DNA of 64,000 nucleotides from Phycisphaerales bacterium (GCA_016710275.1 JADJXS010000001.1:744001-808000), one strand, 5' to 3'. Counted from the first letter of the stretch, positions 37,386 through 46,705 are shown. Numbers and translations are program-made. The notes: a model not told the origin generated them from the sequence alone.

Positions 37386-38791
37386 GGGATCGGAACTCCG
37401 CTCAGCAGCGTGGAGCGCATCAGGTTCAGCACCTGCGGAAAGTCATCGACCTCGAAGTGCGTACAGCCCGCCCCCCAGGGCGTCGTCTCGACATCCAGCC
37501 CGCTCGGCGGCGGAACCGAGTTCGGCACCGGCCCGCCGTCCAGCCCCAGGTCCTGGAAGAACGAGCCGCGCTGGTAGTGATTCACGTGAAACCCGGTTGA
37601 CGGCGGACGGCGCAGCTCCTGGGCCGTGTCAAAGTCGGAGTCGTTCGACACGCTATCGACATACGACGTCCAGACGATCTCGAACACGCCCAGCCCCGCG
37701 CGCTGCACGTCGAGCCGGTCGGCCAGGTCATAGGTTGAGCCGCCGCCGTGGCTGTAGCCGTAGATCGCCACCGTCGTGACGCCGCGCTCGCGAATCGCCG
37801 TCGCGGCTTCGTTGAACGTCGCCCCCGACCCGTCCGCTCCGACGTTGTCCTCGTCGTACATGTGCACGTCGTAGCCGGACTGATAAAGATCGACGGCCGA
37901 CACGAACGTTCCGGCGTTGGGATCCGGCGGATCGGATGGAACCTGGTTCTCGCCGCCCAGCGCGAGCACGATCGAGCGGAATGTGCGGAACAGCAGCGTG
38001 TCCTTGGGCGTGCGCACCGCCGGCGACTCGACGTGCAGCTCCGCCTCACCGTGCGCGGCGGCGGCCCATTCGACCCACAGCGTCAGCGACGATTGTGCCG
38101 GCCCGATCGGAAGCACGCCGGTCTTGTCGCCGTTAAACGCGATCTCGGTGCCCGCCTGGCGCGTTCGGGTGGTCCAGACGCGCAGCGCGGGGTCTCCGCG
38201 GCGCAGCGCCAGCGCCGCTCCCGCCGGTGCCACGTCAAGCTGCACCTCGATCAGGTCATCCTCGCCGAAGGGGTCCACGTCCGCCGGGGCATTTCGACGG
38301 ATGCCCGGCCCGAGCAGCAGGTCCGCCTCGTCGGCTTCGCTGATTGCGGTTCGCTGGAATGGGGCGTAGCCGCCGCGATGCTGCGGTCGATACGCAGTGA
38401 GATTGGCCGCGGCCGGCGCCGCGCCGGTGCAGTGCGGGGCGGCCTCGTCCGAGCCGGCGCCGAACAGCCGCTGAAAGAGCGCGACGTCCGCCATGCCGAC
38501 CGCGCCGCTGCCGTCGAGATCAGCGCACCGGCAGGGCGACGGCGGATCAACCGGCTGACCGAGGCAGTCCAGGAACGGGGCCACGTCCGGGGCGGACACG
38601 AACGCATCGCCGCTAAAGTCGCCGCAGGCGGAGGTACACGGCTGAGCAGCGGTGCGCGTAGCCAGCATCTGGCACGCCAGGCCGATCCCGACCACGACGC
38701 CGATCGCCGTCCGCGTCCGGTCGGATGTTGCCGCCGTGCGGCGCCGCACTCTCGGCGAGCCGCGGCCGCAGAACAGGGCCGGGATCCTCAT
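37382..38791 (-). CDS. Secreted alpha/beta-hydrolase-like protein with an N-terminal dockerin-type module
   Basis: 469 residues from the ATG at 38791, preceded by GGAGCGGAAG; the frame is open 70 codons further upstream, but that part is not protein-like. A signal peptide or anchor (A-I-G-V-V-V-G-I-G-L-A-C) ends near residue 45. Next come two dockerin-type calcium loops (C-G-D-F-S-G-D-A-F-V-S and D-L-D-G-S-G-A-V-G-M-A-D-V-A). A beta-rich middle follows, and then a C-terminal part with the nucleophile-elbow motif I-Y-G-Y-S-H-G-G-G-S, as in lipases and esterases. Possible acid and His are in the last 150 residues (G-C-T-H-F-E-V-D-D). The dockerin is N-terminal here, whereas it is usually C-terminal. 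Substrate unknown. Confidence 0.7.
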   Translation of the reverse strand: MRIPALFCGRGSPRVRRRTAATSDRTRTAIGVVVGIGLACQMLATRTAAQPCTSACGDFSGDAFVSAPDVAPFLDCLGQPVDPPSPCRCADLDGSGAVGMADVALFQRLFGAGSDEAAPHCTGAAPAAANLTAYRPQHRGGYAPFQRTAISEADEADLLLGPGIRRNAPADVDPFGEDDLIEVQLDVAPAGAALALRRGDPALRVWTTRTRQAGTEIAFNGDKTGVLPIGPAQSSLTLWVEWAAAAHGEAELHVESPAVRTPKDTLLFRTFRSIVLALGGENQVPSDPPDPNAGTFVSAVDLYQSGYDVHMYDEDNVGADGSGATFNEAATAIRERGVTTVAIYGYSHGGGSTYDLADRLDVQRAGLGVFEIVWTSYVDSVSNDSDFDTAQELRRPPSTGFHVNHYQRGSFFQDLGLDGGPVPNSVPPPSGLDVETTPWGAGCTHFEVDDFPQVLNLMRSTLLSGVPIP

Positions 38792-38966
38792 CTTCCGCTC
38801 CGAATCCGGGGAATCTCCGCATCCAGCCGCGCACGAAGTGTGCCGCCGGCCCGCGGGATGCGTCCATTCTATTGCCTCGGCCCCGCGAAACGAATACCAA
38901 TGCGCGGATCGGGGAGTTCCCGGGTCACGCCGGGCCGTCCGCATCCGCACCAGCCGGGAGCGCCGC

Positions 38967-39377
38967 ATGTCCGCCGCCGCGTCGATTTTCACCCGCATCA
39001 TCCGGGGCGAGATACCCTGTCATCGCGTCCACGAAGACGCTCTCACGTTCGCCTTTCTCGACATCGCCCCGCTCGCGCCCGGGCACACCCTCGTGATTCC
39101 GCGGCGAGAGGTCGCTCTGCTGCACGAGCTGACCGGCGATGAGGCGGCGGCGCTGGCGCGAACCGCTGCGCAGCTCGCGCCGCGGATTCTCGCGGCGGTC
39201 GGCGCGAGCGCCTACAACCTGTTGCAGAACAACGGCTCGGCAGCGGGGCAGGTCGTGCCGCACGTGCACGTTCACATCATTCCGCGCCGCGACGGCGACG
39301 GGCTGGGGTATCGCTGGAACGCGCGCAGCGCCGCGGCGGAGGAACTGGCGGCGCTGGCGGCGAAGATACGCACCTGA
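38967..39377 (+). CDS. HIT family protein (histidine triad)
   Basis: 136-residue nucleotide hydrolase or transferase of the HIT superfamily (HinT/Fhit type). Motifs: I-F-T-R-I-I-R-G-E-I-P-C at the start, F-L-D-I-A-P-L-A-P-G-H-T-L-V-I-P, Y-N-L-L-Q-N-N-G-S-A-A-G-Q, and the catalytic triad V-V-P-H-V-H-V-H-I-I-P-R. The ATG at 38967 has GGGAG upstream; upstream codons in the same frame overlap the divergent dockerin/hydrolase gene and are not used. Typical substrates are adenosine phosphoramidates and AMP-lysine. Confidence 0.93.
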   Translation: MSAAASIFTRIIRGEIPCHRVHEDALTFAFLDIAPLAPGHTLVIPRREVALLHELTGDEAAALARTAAQLAPRILAAVGASAYNLLQNNGSAAGQVVPHVHVHIIPRRDGDGLGYRWNARSAAAEELAALAAKIRT

Positions 39378-39481
39378 GAATTCGGCGCGCCAAACTGCGC
39401 CGCGGGCGTTTGCCCGATTGACACGCCCGCAGCGCCTGCTCATCATTCCGCGTCGCCGAAATTCCTCTCATCAGGTGCCCC

Positions 39482-40132
39482 GTGCCGTTCCTCCTCGGTT
39501 TCGTTCAGCCGGAAGTTGCCGTCACCACATCCCGGTCGGCGGTCGCTGCGCGCGCGACGCCTCTGGCCGGACTCGCGGCGGAGTCGCGGGCGCTGCGGGT
39601 ATCCATTCATGTTTCCGGCGCTGCGGCCGCGACGCGCGAAGCGCGGGATGAAGCGCACGCTGTTGAAATCGCGGCGGCCCTGCTCGAGGAATTCGACGGG
39701 CAGGGGGCGTCCGCGGAGATTCGCCTGGAGCGCGCCATCCGCAGCGACGGGCCGCGCTTCGATCCGTCGCGCGTGATCGCCGGCGAACGCGGCGGCTGGA
39801 CCGACGTGACGTGGCAGCGCGTGGAGGAGTGGTCGTTCGATCCGGCGCAGGCCGGACCCATCCCCTGCGAGCCTGTCGCTGATTTGCCGGCGCCGGAAGG
39901 TTCGCCCGCGGCCGCAAATGGCGTCGTCGCGGAGGCCCTTGATCGCCCGCTTCCGGCAGCGGTCGCTCTCTCTCTCTTCGCCAAACCGCAGCCGCTCGCG
40001 GCCAATGCAGCCCGAAGCAGCGCAGCGCCTTCTTCGCCGCCGGCGTTCCGCGGGTACGGCTGGCAGGCGGCCGGCGGCCTGGCGGCGCTGCTGGCGACGT
40101 GGTTTGTCGCCTGGGCGCTACTGGTTCGCTGA
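39482..40132 (+). CDS. C-terminally anchored protein of unknown function
   Basis: 216 residues from a GTG at 39482. The first part (to about residue 125) is mixed alpha/beta with H-A-V-E-I-A-A-A-L-L-E-E-F and W-Q-R-V-E-E-W-S-F-D. An Ala/Pro-rich linker follows, and a single hydrophobic helix ends the protein (A-A-G-G-L-A-A-L-L-A-T-W-F-V-A-W-A-L-L-V-R). No signal peptide, so a tail-anchored topology with the soluble part in the cytoplasm is likely. No family recognised. Convergent with the next gene; the 91-bp gap holds nothing obvious. Confidence 0.6.
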   Translation: MPFLLGFVQPEVAVTTSRSAVAARATPLAGLAAESRALRVSIHVSGAAAATREARDEAHAVEIAAALLEEFDGQGASAEIRLERAIRSDGPRFDPSRVIAGERGGWTDVTWQRVEEWSFDPAQAGPIPCEPVADLPAPEGSPAAANGVVAEALDRPLPAAVALSLFAKPQPLAANAARSSAAPSSPPAFRGYGWQAAGGLAALLATWFVAWALLVR

Positions 40133-40223
40133 CGGGGCGGCATATCGGGTCCGTACTTCCCTTTCCGCGTGCTGATGCAGGCGGTACAAGACCGGAGAAC
40201 GGAGAGCCGTCACGCCCCGGAAA

Positions 40224-41159
40224 CTATCGGGTGCCGACCGTCCTGCGGCGCACCTCATCCGCGTATCGCTTTCGCTCCGCGGCAGGCATCCGGTCCACGA
40301 GCGTGTCGACAAACCCCGAGAGCGATGAGCGACCCGGGCTGGAGCGGGAGTGCAGAGCACGAACCAGCCGGATCATCAGCTCGGCGCCTGTACCGAAGCC
40401 CGCGTTGGCAGCGAATATTTCGCCGGGCGTGACTCTCGGCAACGCAACGTTGGCCGCAACCCAAGCCGCCTGAAACAGATCTAGATCTGACAATCTCCGA
40501 GGATCGAGCAGCCGTGCTTGGAGCTTGGCAAGGAACATGGACGCGAGCTTTCCCCCGATGAGACTGCCGACGAAGCTGGCAGCCGTGTCACGCACAATGC
40601 CGACAATGTCGTAGGACTTCTCGAGCCCGATGTGCTTCGCGTAGGTCTGGTCCGCGGCGCTGGTGATCAACGTGAAGCCGGCGGACGCTCCGGCACCCGC
40701 TGCCAGGCTCGACAGTTTCACGCCGACACCGCCGCTGATTACCGCGCCGGCAGCGAAAACGACAACGACGAGAACTAACTTCGTACGTGTCGCGCCGCGG
40801 TCGATGCACCTTCGGTACGCCATCTGCTTTTCAGTGACAACCTCCAGCATCGCGGCGCCGCGGCTGAGAGACGTCCGTGCCTTCACCTCGTTTCCGGCGC
40901 GATACGCCGCCAGCGCGGACGTGAACCAGGCTTCTACGTCCGCCCACTCCCCATGCCCTGGTAGCCTTGCGCGTCCACCGGTCAGCTCGGATAGGAAGGC
41001 GGTGGCCCATTGGTCCCGGTTCAACGCCCATAGTCGCTTACCGGCGTCTTTGCCGGCGCGGGCGTATCCGATGAACAGCGAGCAGGCCTGTTCAAACGGC
41101 ACCTTCTCGTACTGCACGTTGTTCAGGCGAATTGTCACTTCCAGAGCCTTCGTTGCCAT
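40224..41159 (-). CDS. Protein of unknown function with glycine-rich membrane segments
   Basis: 311 residues from the ATG at 41159 (AGGAG eight bases upstream). Part one (1-115) is soluble, with V-T-I-R-L-N-N-V-Q-Y-E-K-V and W-F-T-S-A-L-A-A-Y-R-A-G-N. The middle (about 125-210) is hydrophobic and rich in small residues: K-L-V-L-V-V-V-V-F-A-A-G-A-V-I-S-G-G, then A-S-F-V-G-S-L-I-G-G-K-L-A-S. Together these resemble glycine-zipper, pore-forming or pretoxin segments. Part three is basic, ending D-R-M-P-A-A-E-R-K-R-Y-A-D-E. Base composition is visibly less GC-rich than in neighbouring genes, which suggests transfer. It stands alone between converging and diverging genes. No family recognised. Confidence 0.65.
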   Translation of the reverse strand: MATKALEVTIRLNNVQYEKVPFEQACSLFIGYARAGKDAGKRLWALNRDQWATAFLSELTGGRARLPGHGEWADVEAWFTSALAAYRAGNEVKARTSLSRGAAMLEVVTEKQMAYRRCIDRGATRTKLVLVVVVFAAGAVISGGVGVKLSSLAAGAGASAGFTLITSAADQTYAKHIGLEKSYDIVGIVRDTAASFVGSLIGGKLASMFLAKLQARLLDPRRLSDLDLFQAAWVAANVALPRVTPGEIFAANAGFGTGAELMIRLVRALHSRSSPGRSSLSGFVDTLVDRMPAAERKRYADEVRRRTVGTR

Positions 41160-41343
41160 CGCTTGCTCCTGAGATCCTTGACGCACCAGACCCGCACGGG
41201 GCTCCCCGATTCAGCGGGCTTCAGGAGGCAAAGCGCCGTCCGCCGGGCCTACTCACTACTCAAGTGACGAATTCCCTGCAAATAAATTGGACGACGCCGC
41301 AAGGGCAAGCACGTCTTCCTCAGTGGATACAATCGGGGTAGCC

Positions 41344-43665
41344 ATGCAAGCCACTTACCGGTCCTCGTCCGTCGCCATGCGTCTGCCGCCGATTCCGTAC
41401 TTGGCGCTTCTGCCGATGATGTGGGCCGGCGAATTGACCGGCTGCGCCGCGCGGCCCGCGCCACCCCCGGACACGAAAGCCCCGGCCATGACCCCTTCTG
41501 CTGATTCCGCCCCGGCCGACCCTGCGGCCTCCACGTCGCCCGCCGCCGCTCACCGCCTGGCGCGTTCGACCTCTCCCTACCTTCAGCAACACGCGCACAA
41601 CCCCGTCGAGTGGTACGAGTGGGGCGATGAAGCGCTGGCGCTCGCGCGCCGCGAGAACCGCCCGATTTTTCTCTCGATCGGCTACTCGGCCTGCCACTGG
41701 TGCCACGTGATGGCCCATGAGTCCTTCGAGGATCCGGCCGTCGCCGCCGTCATGAACCGCTGGTTCGTGAACATCAAGGTCGATCGCGAGGAGCGCCCCG
41801 ACATCGACGACATCTACATGCAGGCCACGCTGGCCTATACGAACGGGCAGGGCGGCTGGCCGATGAGCGTGTGGCTGACCCCCGACCTCAAGCCCTTCGC
41901 CGCCGGCACCTATTTCCCGCCCACCGCGCGCTACGGTCGTCCCGGATTCGGCGAGTTGTGCGAGCGGATCGGGCAACTGTGGACCACCCACCGCGACGCG
42001 CTGCAGCGCGACGCCGACACGCTCACCGAGCACCTGCGCGCCGCGCTGGCCGCGCCGACGGCGGCGGGCGATTCCGCCTCCGGCCTGTCGCTGGAGCTGA
42101 TCGACCGCGCCGCCGACATCCTGGCCGACGCATTCGATGCGCAGCGCGGCGGGCTGCTTTCCGGCGGCACGAACAAGTTCCCGCCGTCGATGGCGATGGA
42201 GTTGTTCCTGCGATCGGCCCATCGATCGACCGACGCCGCGCGGCGCGAGAAGCTGCTGCAGCGCGTCTTCGTCACGCTGGATCAGATGGCCGCGGGCGGG
42301 ATCAACGACCAGCTTGCCGGCGGCATCGCCCGTTACAGCACCGATCCCGACTGGCTGGTGCCGCACTTTGAGAAGATGCTCAATGACCAGGCGCTGGTCG
42401 CGCGGGTCGCGATCGACGCGCACCGCGTGCGGCCAGACGCCGGCGCGGACCGCTTTGCGCGGTCAATTCTCGATTACTGCATCGAGGATCTGCGAGCGCC
42501 GGGCGGCGGCTTCTATTCCAGCCGGGACGCCGACAGCGAGGGGCGCGAGGGCGCGTATTACGTCTGGCGGCAGGAGGAGATCGTGCAGGCGCTGGGCGCG
42601 GCCGAGGCCGAGTTGTTCTGCGCCGCTTTCGGCGTCCGGCCGGAGGGCAACTGGAGCGATCCACACGAGCCGGGTGCGCCCAAGAACATCCTGCACCTTC
42701 CCGCGCCGCTATTGACGCTGGCCGAGAAGCGCGGCATTTCGCCGGATGAACTGCAACGCCGGCTGGACGATTCGCGCCGGCGGCTGCTGGCGGTGCGCCG
42801 CGGCCGGCCCGCTCCGCACCGCGATGAGAAGATCCTCTGCGAGTGGAACGGGCTGCTGATCGCGGCGCTGGCCCGCGCGGGGCGCGTGCTGGACGAACCG
42901 CGCTACACGAGCGCCGCGGCTGCGGCCGCCGATTTCATTCTGCGCGAGCAGCGCCGCGGCGGGCGGCTGCTGCGTTCGTGGCGCGACGGCCGCACGCTGG
43001 GCGTCGCGTTTGTCGCGGATTACGCCAACCTGATCGACGGGCTGATCGAGCTGTACGAGGCGACCTGGGAGCCGCGCTGGCTGATCGAAGCCCGCGCGCT
43101 TTGTGCTGCGGCAGTGGAGCACTACTGGGACGACGCCGGCGCGGGGTTCTTCACCACCGCCGACGATCACGAGGCGCTGATCGTCCGCGCCCGCGACCTG
43201 CGGGACAGCGCGACGCCGTCGGGCAACTCCGTCATGCTGATGAACCTTCTGCGGCTGGGCGTCATGCTGGGCGAGCGCGAGCTGACCGATCGCGCCGGGC
43301 GGATGCTGCTTGCGCTCTCCGACGAAGTGCGCGGGGCGCTGGGCGCGTCCGAGCGGTTCCTGTGCGGAGCGGATTTCGCGCTGGCGGGCGCTGTGGAGAT
43401 TGCGATCATCGGGGACCCGGACGACCCGCGCACCCGGGCGCTGCGGCGTGCCGCCGACCTCACCTACATCCCCGGCGCGGTGGTCATGGGAGCGCGGCCC
43501 GGCGCGACGGACCCGCTGCGTTCGCCGCTGCTGGCCGATCGGCCGCAGGTCGGCGGCCTGCCGACGGCGTACGTCTGTCGCAATTACGTTTGTGATCGAC
43601 CCGAGACCAGCCCCGATGCGCTGCTCAAGCAGCTTGCCCGGATCGCCCGTCCGCGCGCGCAGTAG
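41344..43665 (+). CDS. DUF255 thioredoxin-fold lipoprotein (YyaL/spermatogenesis-associated 20 family)
   Basis: 773 residues from the ATG at 41344 (GGGG upstream; an inner ATG at 41377 is also possible). The N-terminus ends in a lipobox, L-T-G-C, so the protein is probably a lipoprotein. The thioredoxin-like domain carries L-Q-Q-H-A-H-N-P-V-E-W, then A-C-H-W-C-H-V-M (CxxC), E-S-F-E-D, and N-G-Q-G-G-W-P-M. The long C-terminal part is an alpha/alpha toroid typical of this family, with G-G-F-Y-S-S-R-D-A-D-S-E-G and E-W-N-G-L. Family function is not established. Lipoprotein export is unusual, since most members are cytoplasmic. Confidence 0.88.
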   Translation: MQATYRSSSVAMRLPPIPYLALLPMMWAGELTGCAARPAPPPDTKAPAMTPSADSAPADPAASTSPAAAHRLARSTSPYLQQHAHNPVEWYEWGDEALALARRENRPIFLSIGYSACHWCHVMAHESFEDPAVAAVMNRWFVNIKVDREERPDIDDIYMQATLAYTNGQGGWPMSVWLTPDLKPFAAGTYFPPTARYGRPGFGELCERIGQLWTTHRDALQRDADTLTEHLRAALAAPTAAGDSASGLSLELIDRAADILADAFDAQRGGLLSGGTNKFPPSMAMELFLRSAHRSTDAARREKLLQRVFVTLDQMAAGGINDQLAGGIARYSTDPDWLVPHFEKMLNDQALVARVAIDAHRVRPDAGADRFARSILDYCIEDLRAPGGGFYSSRDADSEGREGAYYVWRQEEIVQALGAAEAELFCAAFGVRPEGNWSDPHEPGAPKNILHLPAPLLTLAEKRGISPDELQRRLDDSRRRLLAVRRGRPAPHRDEKILCEWNGLLIAALARAGRVLDEPRYTSAAAAAADFILREQRRGGRLLRSWRDGRTLGVAFVADYANLIDGLIELYEATWEPRWLIEARALCAAAVEHYWDDAGAGFFTTADDHEALIVRARDLRDSATPSGNSVMLMNLLRLGVMLGERELTDRAGRMLLALSDEVRGALGASERFLCGADFALAGAVEIAIIGDPDDPRTRALRRAADLTYIPGAVVMGARPGATDPLRSPLLADRPQVGGLPTAYVCRNYVCDRPETSPDALLKQLARIARPRAQ

Positions 43666-43819
43666 GGCGGGTTGTGTGTCGGCGGGCCGCTTCCGCAAGT
43701 TGCAAAGTGTTGTGAGCAGTGCCGATCCGCGGAGTTCCGTACGGTGTGTCCGGTCCGGACAGGCGTTGCATCATGTCGCCAATCGCCCGACCCCGCTCCG
43801 AACACACCCAACCGATGCG

Positions 43820-44626
43820 CTATACTCCCACCGCGCCGTAGCGCCGCAGCGACGCCGGCCAGGCGACGCGGAAGACGGCGATTGCGGCCAGCGTCCAGAG
43901 CACCTGGCAGATCAGCCCGGCCACGATGTCCGCCCCGCCCAGCCGCCCCATCGCCACCTCGATCGGAAAGCTGATGATCCACTGGAAGGGAAGCAGCGCA
44001 GCGACGGTCTGGAGCAGCGGCGGCAGCAGCGCCAGCGGCGCCATCAACCCGCCGAACAGCAGCTTTCCGCCGAACCAGAACTCGCCGACGGCGTTGGTGC
44101 GCGTGCTCCAGAACGCGATCAGCGCCAGGTTGTATTGCCAGAGATAGTGAATCGCCGCGCCCAGCAGCACGGCCGGCACGGCGGCGACGTAGTCGATCCA
44201 CCCGCCTTCGAAGCGAGGCTGCACGATCCATGCCACCAGCGCCCAGATCGGCGCCAGAATGACAAGCGTGACCAACTTGTACGCGACGTTGTCGCTGAGG
44301 CTGCCCCACATCGGCAGCAGCGGGCGCAGCAGCGCCGGCGACAGGTGCCCGGTGCGCACCTGCCAGCCCATTTCGTGCACATCCCACGCCGCCGTCAGGT
44401 GCTGCACGATCATCGACAGCAGGAAGTAGGTCGCAAACTCCGGAGGCCCGAATCCGCGAATCGCCCCGCCCTCGGCGTCGCGCGCGGCGGCGTTCCACAT
44501 CGTCAGCGCCACGGCCGGATAGATCACACCCCAGATCGCCCACAGCGCCACTTCGCCGCGATACTGGATCATCCCCGCGATCGAGCGCCGCAGCAGGGCC
44601 AGCCACGCGCGCGGCAGGCCGCTCAT
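43820..44626 (-). CDS. ABC-2 type transporter permease (DUF990-like)
   Basis: 268 residues with about six membrane helices, including V-A-L-W-A-I-W-G-V-I-Y-P-A-V-A-L and L-V-T-L-V-I-L-A-P-I-W-A-L-V-A. The pattern of an amphipathic N-terminal segment, the Q-Y-R-G-E-V element and a cytoplasmic loop after helix 2 fits the ABC-2 permeases filed as DUF990. These pair with an ATPase and often with a second permease; no second permease is present here. The ATG overlaps the stop of the ATPase gene (ATGA). Substrate unknown; exporters of this type carry lipids, drugs or polysaccharide parts. Confidence 0.82.
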   Translation of the reverse strand: MSGLPRAWLALLRRSIAGMIQYRGEVALWAIWGVIYPAVALTMWNAAARDAEGGAIRGFGPPEFATYFLLSMIVQHLTAAWDVHEMGWQVRTGHLSPALLRPLLPMWGSLSDNVAYKLVTLVILAPIWALVAWIVQPRFEGGWIDYVAAVPAVLLGAAIHYLWQYNLALIAFWSTRTNAVGEFWFGGKLLFGGLMAPLALLPPLLQTVAALLPFQWIISFPIEVAMGRLGGADIVAGLICQVLWTLAAIAVFRVAWPASLRRYGAVGV

Positions 44627-45651
44627 GGCGAAGCTCCGGCCGGTTCGTCGGCGGGTGTCCCAGCGCCTGATGGGCGGGCGCTTTCGGCGAAGACGCGGCC
44701 GATGACGTCCTCGATGGGCGGATCCTGCACGGTCAGATCGAGCACGGGCAGGTCGGCCAACAGGCGCGAGGCAACTCCCGCGGCGGCGTCGCGCGGCACG
44801 CGGAGCGTCACCTTCCGCGCTTCCTGCTCCAGCAGTTCGCCATAGGGGGTGAAGTCGCTGCCGTTGACGTCGCGCTCCAGGTCAATCGTGATGACCTTGA
44901 AGGGCGCCAGCCGGCCGGCCAGCGCCGCGAGCGGCCCATCGAAGAGAATCCGCCCGTGGTCGATCACGATCACGCGCCGACAGAGGGCCGTCACGTCGGC
45001 CATGTAATGCGACGTGAGGATGACGGTGGCGCCGTGCGAGCGGTTGTAGCCGGCGATGAACTGGCGGATGCGCGCCTGCATCGTGATGTCCACGCCGATC
45101 GTCGGCTCATCGAGAAAAAGCACCCGCGGGCGGTAGAGCAGCGCCATGCACAGCTCGCACTTCATCCGCTCGCCGAGCGAGAGCGTCCGCACCGGCTTCT
45201 TCAACACGCCGCCGAGGTCCAGCAGCTCGATCAGATCGTGGAGAACGCGCCGGCCGTCGGTGCGATCCACGCCGTAGACGGACATCTGTACTTCGAACGA
45301 ATCGGCCGCGGGCAGGTCCCAGTAGAGCTGGCTGCGCTGCCCCATCACCAGGCTGATCTGCCGCAGGTAGTCCGGATCCCGCCGCCACGGCACGCAGCCC
45401 AGCACCGTGGCCGCCCCGCCGGTCGGATGCAGCAGCCCGGTCAGCATCTTGAGCGTCGTGGTCTTGCCCGCCCCGTTTGGCCCGAGAAAGCCGACGATCT
45501 CGCCCGTTTCGATGGTGAATGAAACGCGATCAACGGCGTGAACGAGCCGGTGCTTCCGTCGCACGAGGCTGCGCAAGGCGGCCAGCAGGCCCGTCTCGCG
45601 CTCCGCGACGCGGAAGGTGCGGCTCAGTTCCTGCGCTTCAATCTGCGGCAT
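44623..45651 (-). CDS. ABC transporter ATP-binding protein
   Basis: 342 residues from the ATG at 45651. Walker A is G-P-N-G-A-G-K-T-T-T-L-K, the signature is L-S-L-G-E-R-M-K, Walker B is V-L-F-L-D-E-P, followed by the switch His in L-T-S-H-Y-M. The N-terminal extension A-L-R-S-L-V-R-R-K-H-R (before the nucleotide domain) and the roughly 80-residue C-terminal extension are features of the ATPases that serve DUF990 permeases. It forms a two-gene exporter with the downstream permease. Upstream by 38 bp is the homocysteine methyltransferase gene on the same strand; linkage in function is not implied. Confidence 0.92.
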   Translation of the reverse strand: MPQIEAQELSRTFRVAERETGLLAALRSLVRRKHRLVHAVDRVSFTIETGEIVGFLGPNGAGKTTTLKMLTGLLHPTGGAATVLGCVPWRRDPDYLRQISLVMGQRSQLYWDLPAADSFEVQMSVYGVDRTDGRRVLHDLIELLDLGGVLKKPVRTLSLGERMKCELCMALLYRPRVLFLDEPTIGVDITMQARIRQFIAGYNRSHGATVILTSHYMADVTALCRRVIVIDHGRILFDGPLAALAGRLAPFKVITIDLERDVNGSDFTPYGELLEQEARKVTLRVPRDAAAGVASRLLADLPVLDLTVQDPPIEDVIGRVFAESARPSGAGTPADEPAGASP

Positions 45652-45689
45652 GGTTGTGGATCGTATCCCATCGGCGGGCGGGCCGCGGT

Positions 45690-46694
45690 TCAGCGCGAGC
45701 GCTTCGGCCGCAGCGAGGCCGCCAGCCGGCGGATGTGCTCCGGCGACGCGCCGCAGCAGCCGCCCACGACGTTCGCCCCGGCCTCGATCAGCGTCGCGAA
45801 CGGCTCGACGAATTCCTCCGGCGAAACGCGATGGACGGGAACGCCGCCCTCCAGCTCCGGCGGCCCGACGTTCGGCTTGACCCACACCGGCCGCTCGGTC
45901 GCACTGCGTACGGCGAAGAGGGCCGGCAGCGCCTCAGAGGCTCCCGCTCCGCAGTTGCTGCCGATGACGTCCGCCTCGGCCTCATCCAGCGCCCGGGCGC
46001 AGGCGGCGGCCTCCTGCCCGGTCATCGTGCGGGTCCGCTGCGGCCCGGAGTCGAAGGACATGCACGCGATCAGCGGCAGGCGCGTCACGCCCCGCGCAGC
46101 GCGCAGCGCCAGGAGCAGTTCCTCGACCTCGGAAAACGTCTCGAACAGCAGGGCATCGACGCCCGCGTCGGCGAGTGTGCCGGCCGCCTCGGCGAAGCAC
46201 GCCTCGATCTGGGCTTCGGGCGTCTCTCCGACCGCCAGGATCGACCCGCACGGCCCGATTACCCCGGCCACATGGGCTTCGCCGCCGACGGCGGTGACCG
46301 ACGCGCCGCTGCGCGGGGCGCTGCGACGGCGGGATTCGCTCGTCGCAGTGCGCGCGGCAGAGGTGCGGGCGGCCGCCGGTTCCGGCGCTGCGGTGCGATA
46401 GGCGTCGCGGGCGGCCATGGCGATTTTCGCCGCGGCCCGGCATAGTTCAACGGGATCGGCCTCAATCCGACGGCGGGCGAGCATCAGCCGATTGGCGGAG
46501 AACGAGTTAGTACAAAGAACCTGCGCGCCGGCCGCGAGATAGTCGCTCGCAAGCTGCGCTACCAACCCCGGCGCTTCGAGGCAGGCCAGCTCGGCGGCGG
46601 TGCGGCTCGGAAATCCGCGCGCGTGCAACTGCGTGGACCAGGCGCCATCCGCGACGCGAACCGCCGAGCGCAGCCAGTCAATGGTCAGCGGCAT
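45690..46694 (-). CDS. Homocysteine S-methyltransferase family protein
   Basis: 334 residues with the zinc-dependent homocysteine-binding barrel. Expected ligands are present: G-S-N-C-G in the middle and G-G-C-C-G at the end supply the three Cys. The start D-G-A-W-S-T-Q-L and N-S-F-S-A-N-R-L fit the family. After about residue 105 there is a low-complexity Ala/Arg/Ser insertion of roughly 30 residues that is not part of the fold. It lacks the folate and cobalamin domains of MetH, so the methyl donor is unclear: S-methylmethionine, betaine or a separate folate-domain partner. Eleven bp downstream of yceH. Confidence 0.83.
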   Translation of the reverse strand: MPLTIDWLRSAVRVADGAWSTQLHARGFPSRTAAELACLEAPGLVAQLASDYLAAGAQVLCTNSFSANRLMLARRRIEADPVELCRAAAKIAMAARDAYRTAAPEPAAARTSAARTATSESRRRSAPRSGASVTAVGGEAHVAGVIGPCGSILAVGETPEAQIEACFAEAAGTLADAGVDALLFETFSEVEELLLALRAARGVTRLPLIACMSFDSGPQRTRTMTGQEAAACARALDEAEADVIGSNCGAGASEALPALFAVRSATERPVWVKPNVGPPELEGGVPVHRVSPEEFVEPFATLIEAGANVVGGCCGASPEHIRRLAASLRPKRSR

Positions 46695-46705
46695 GCAGGC
46701 ACCGG

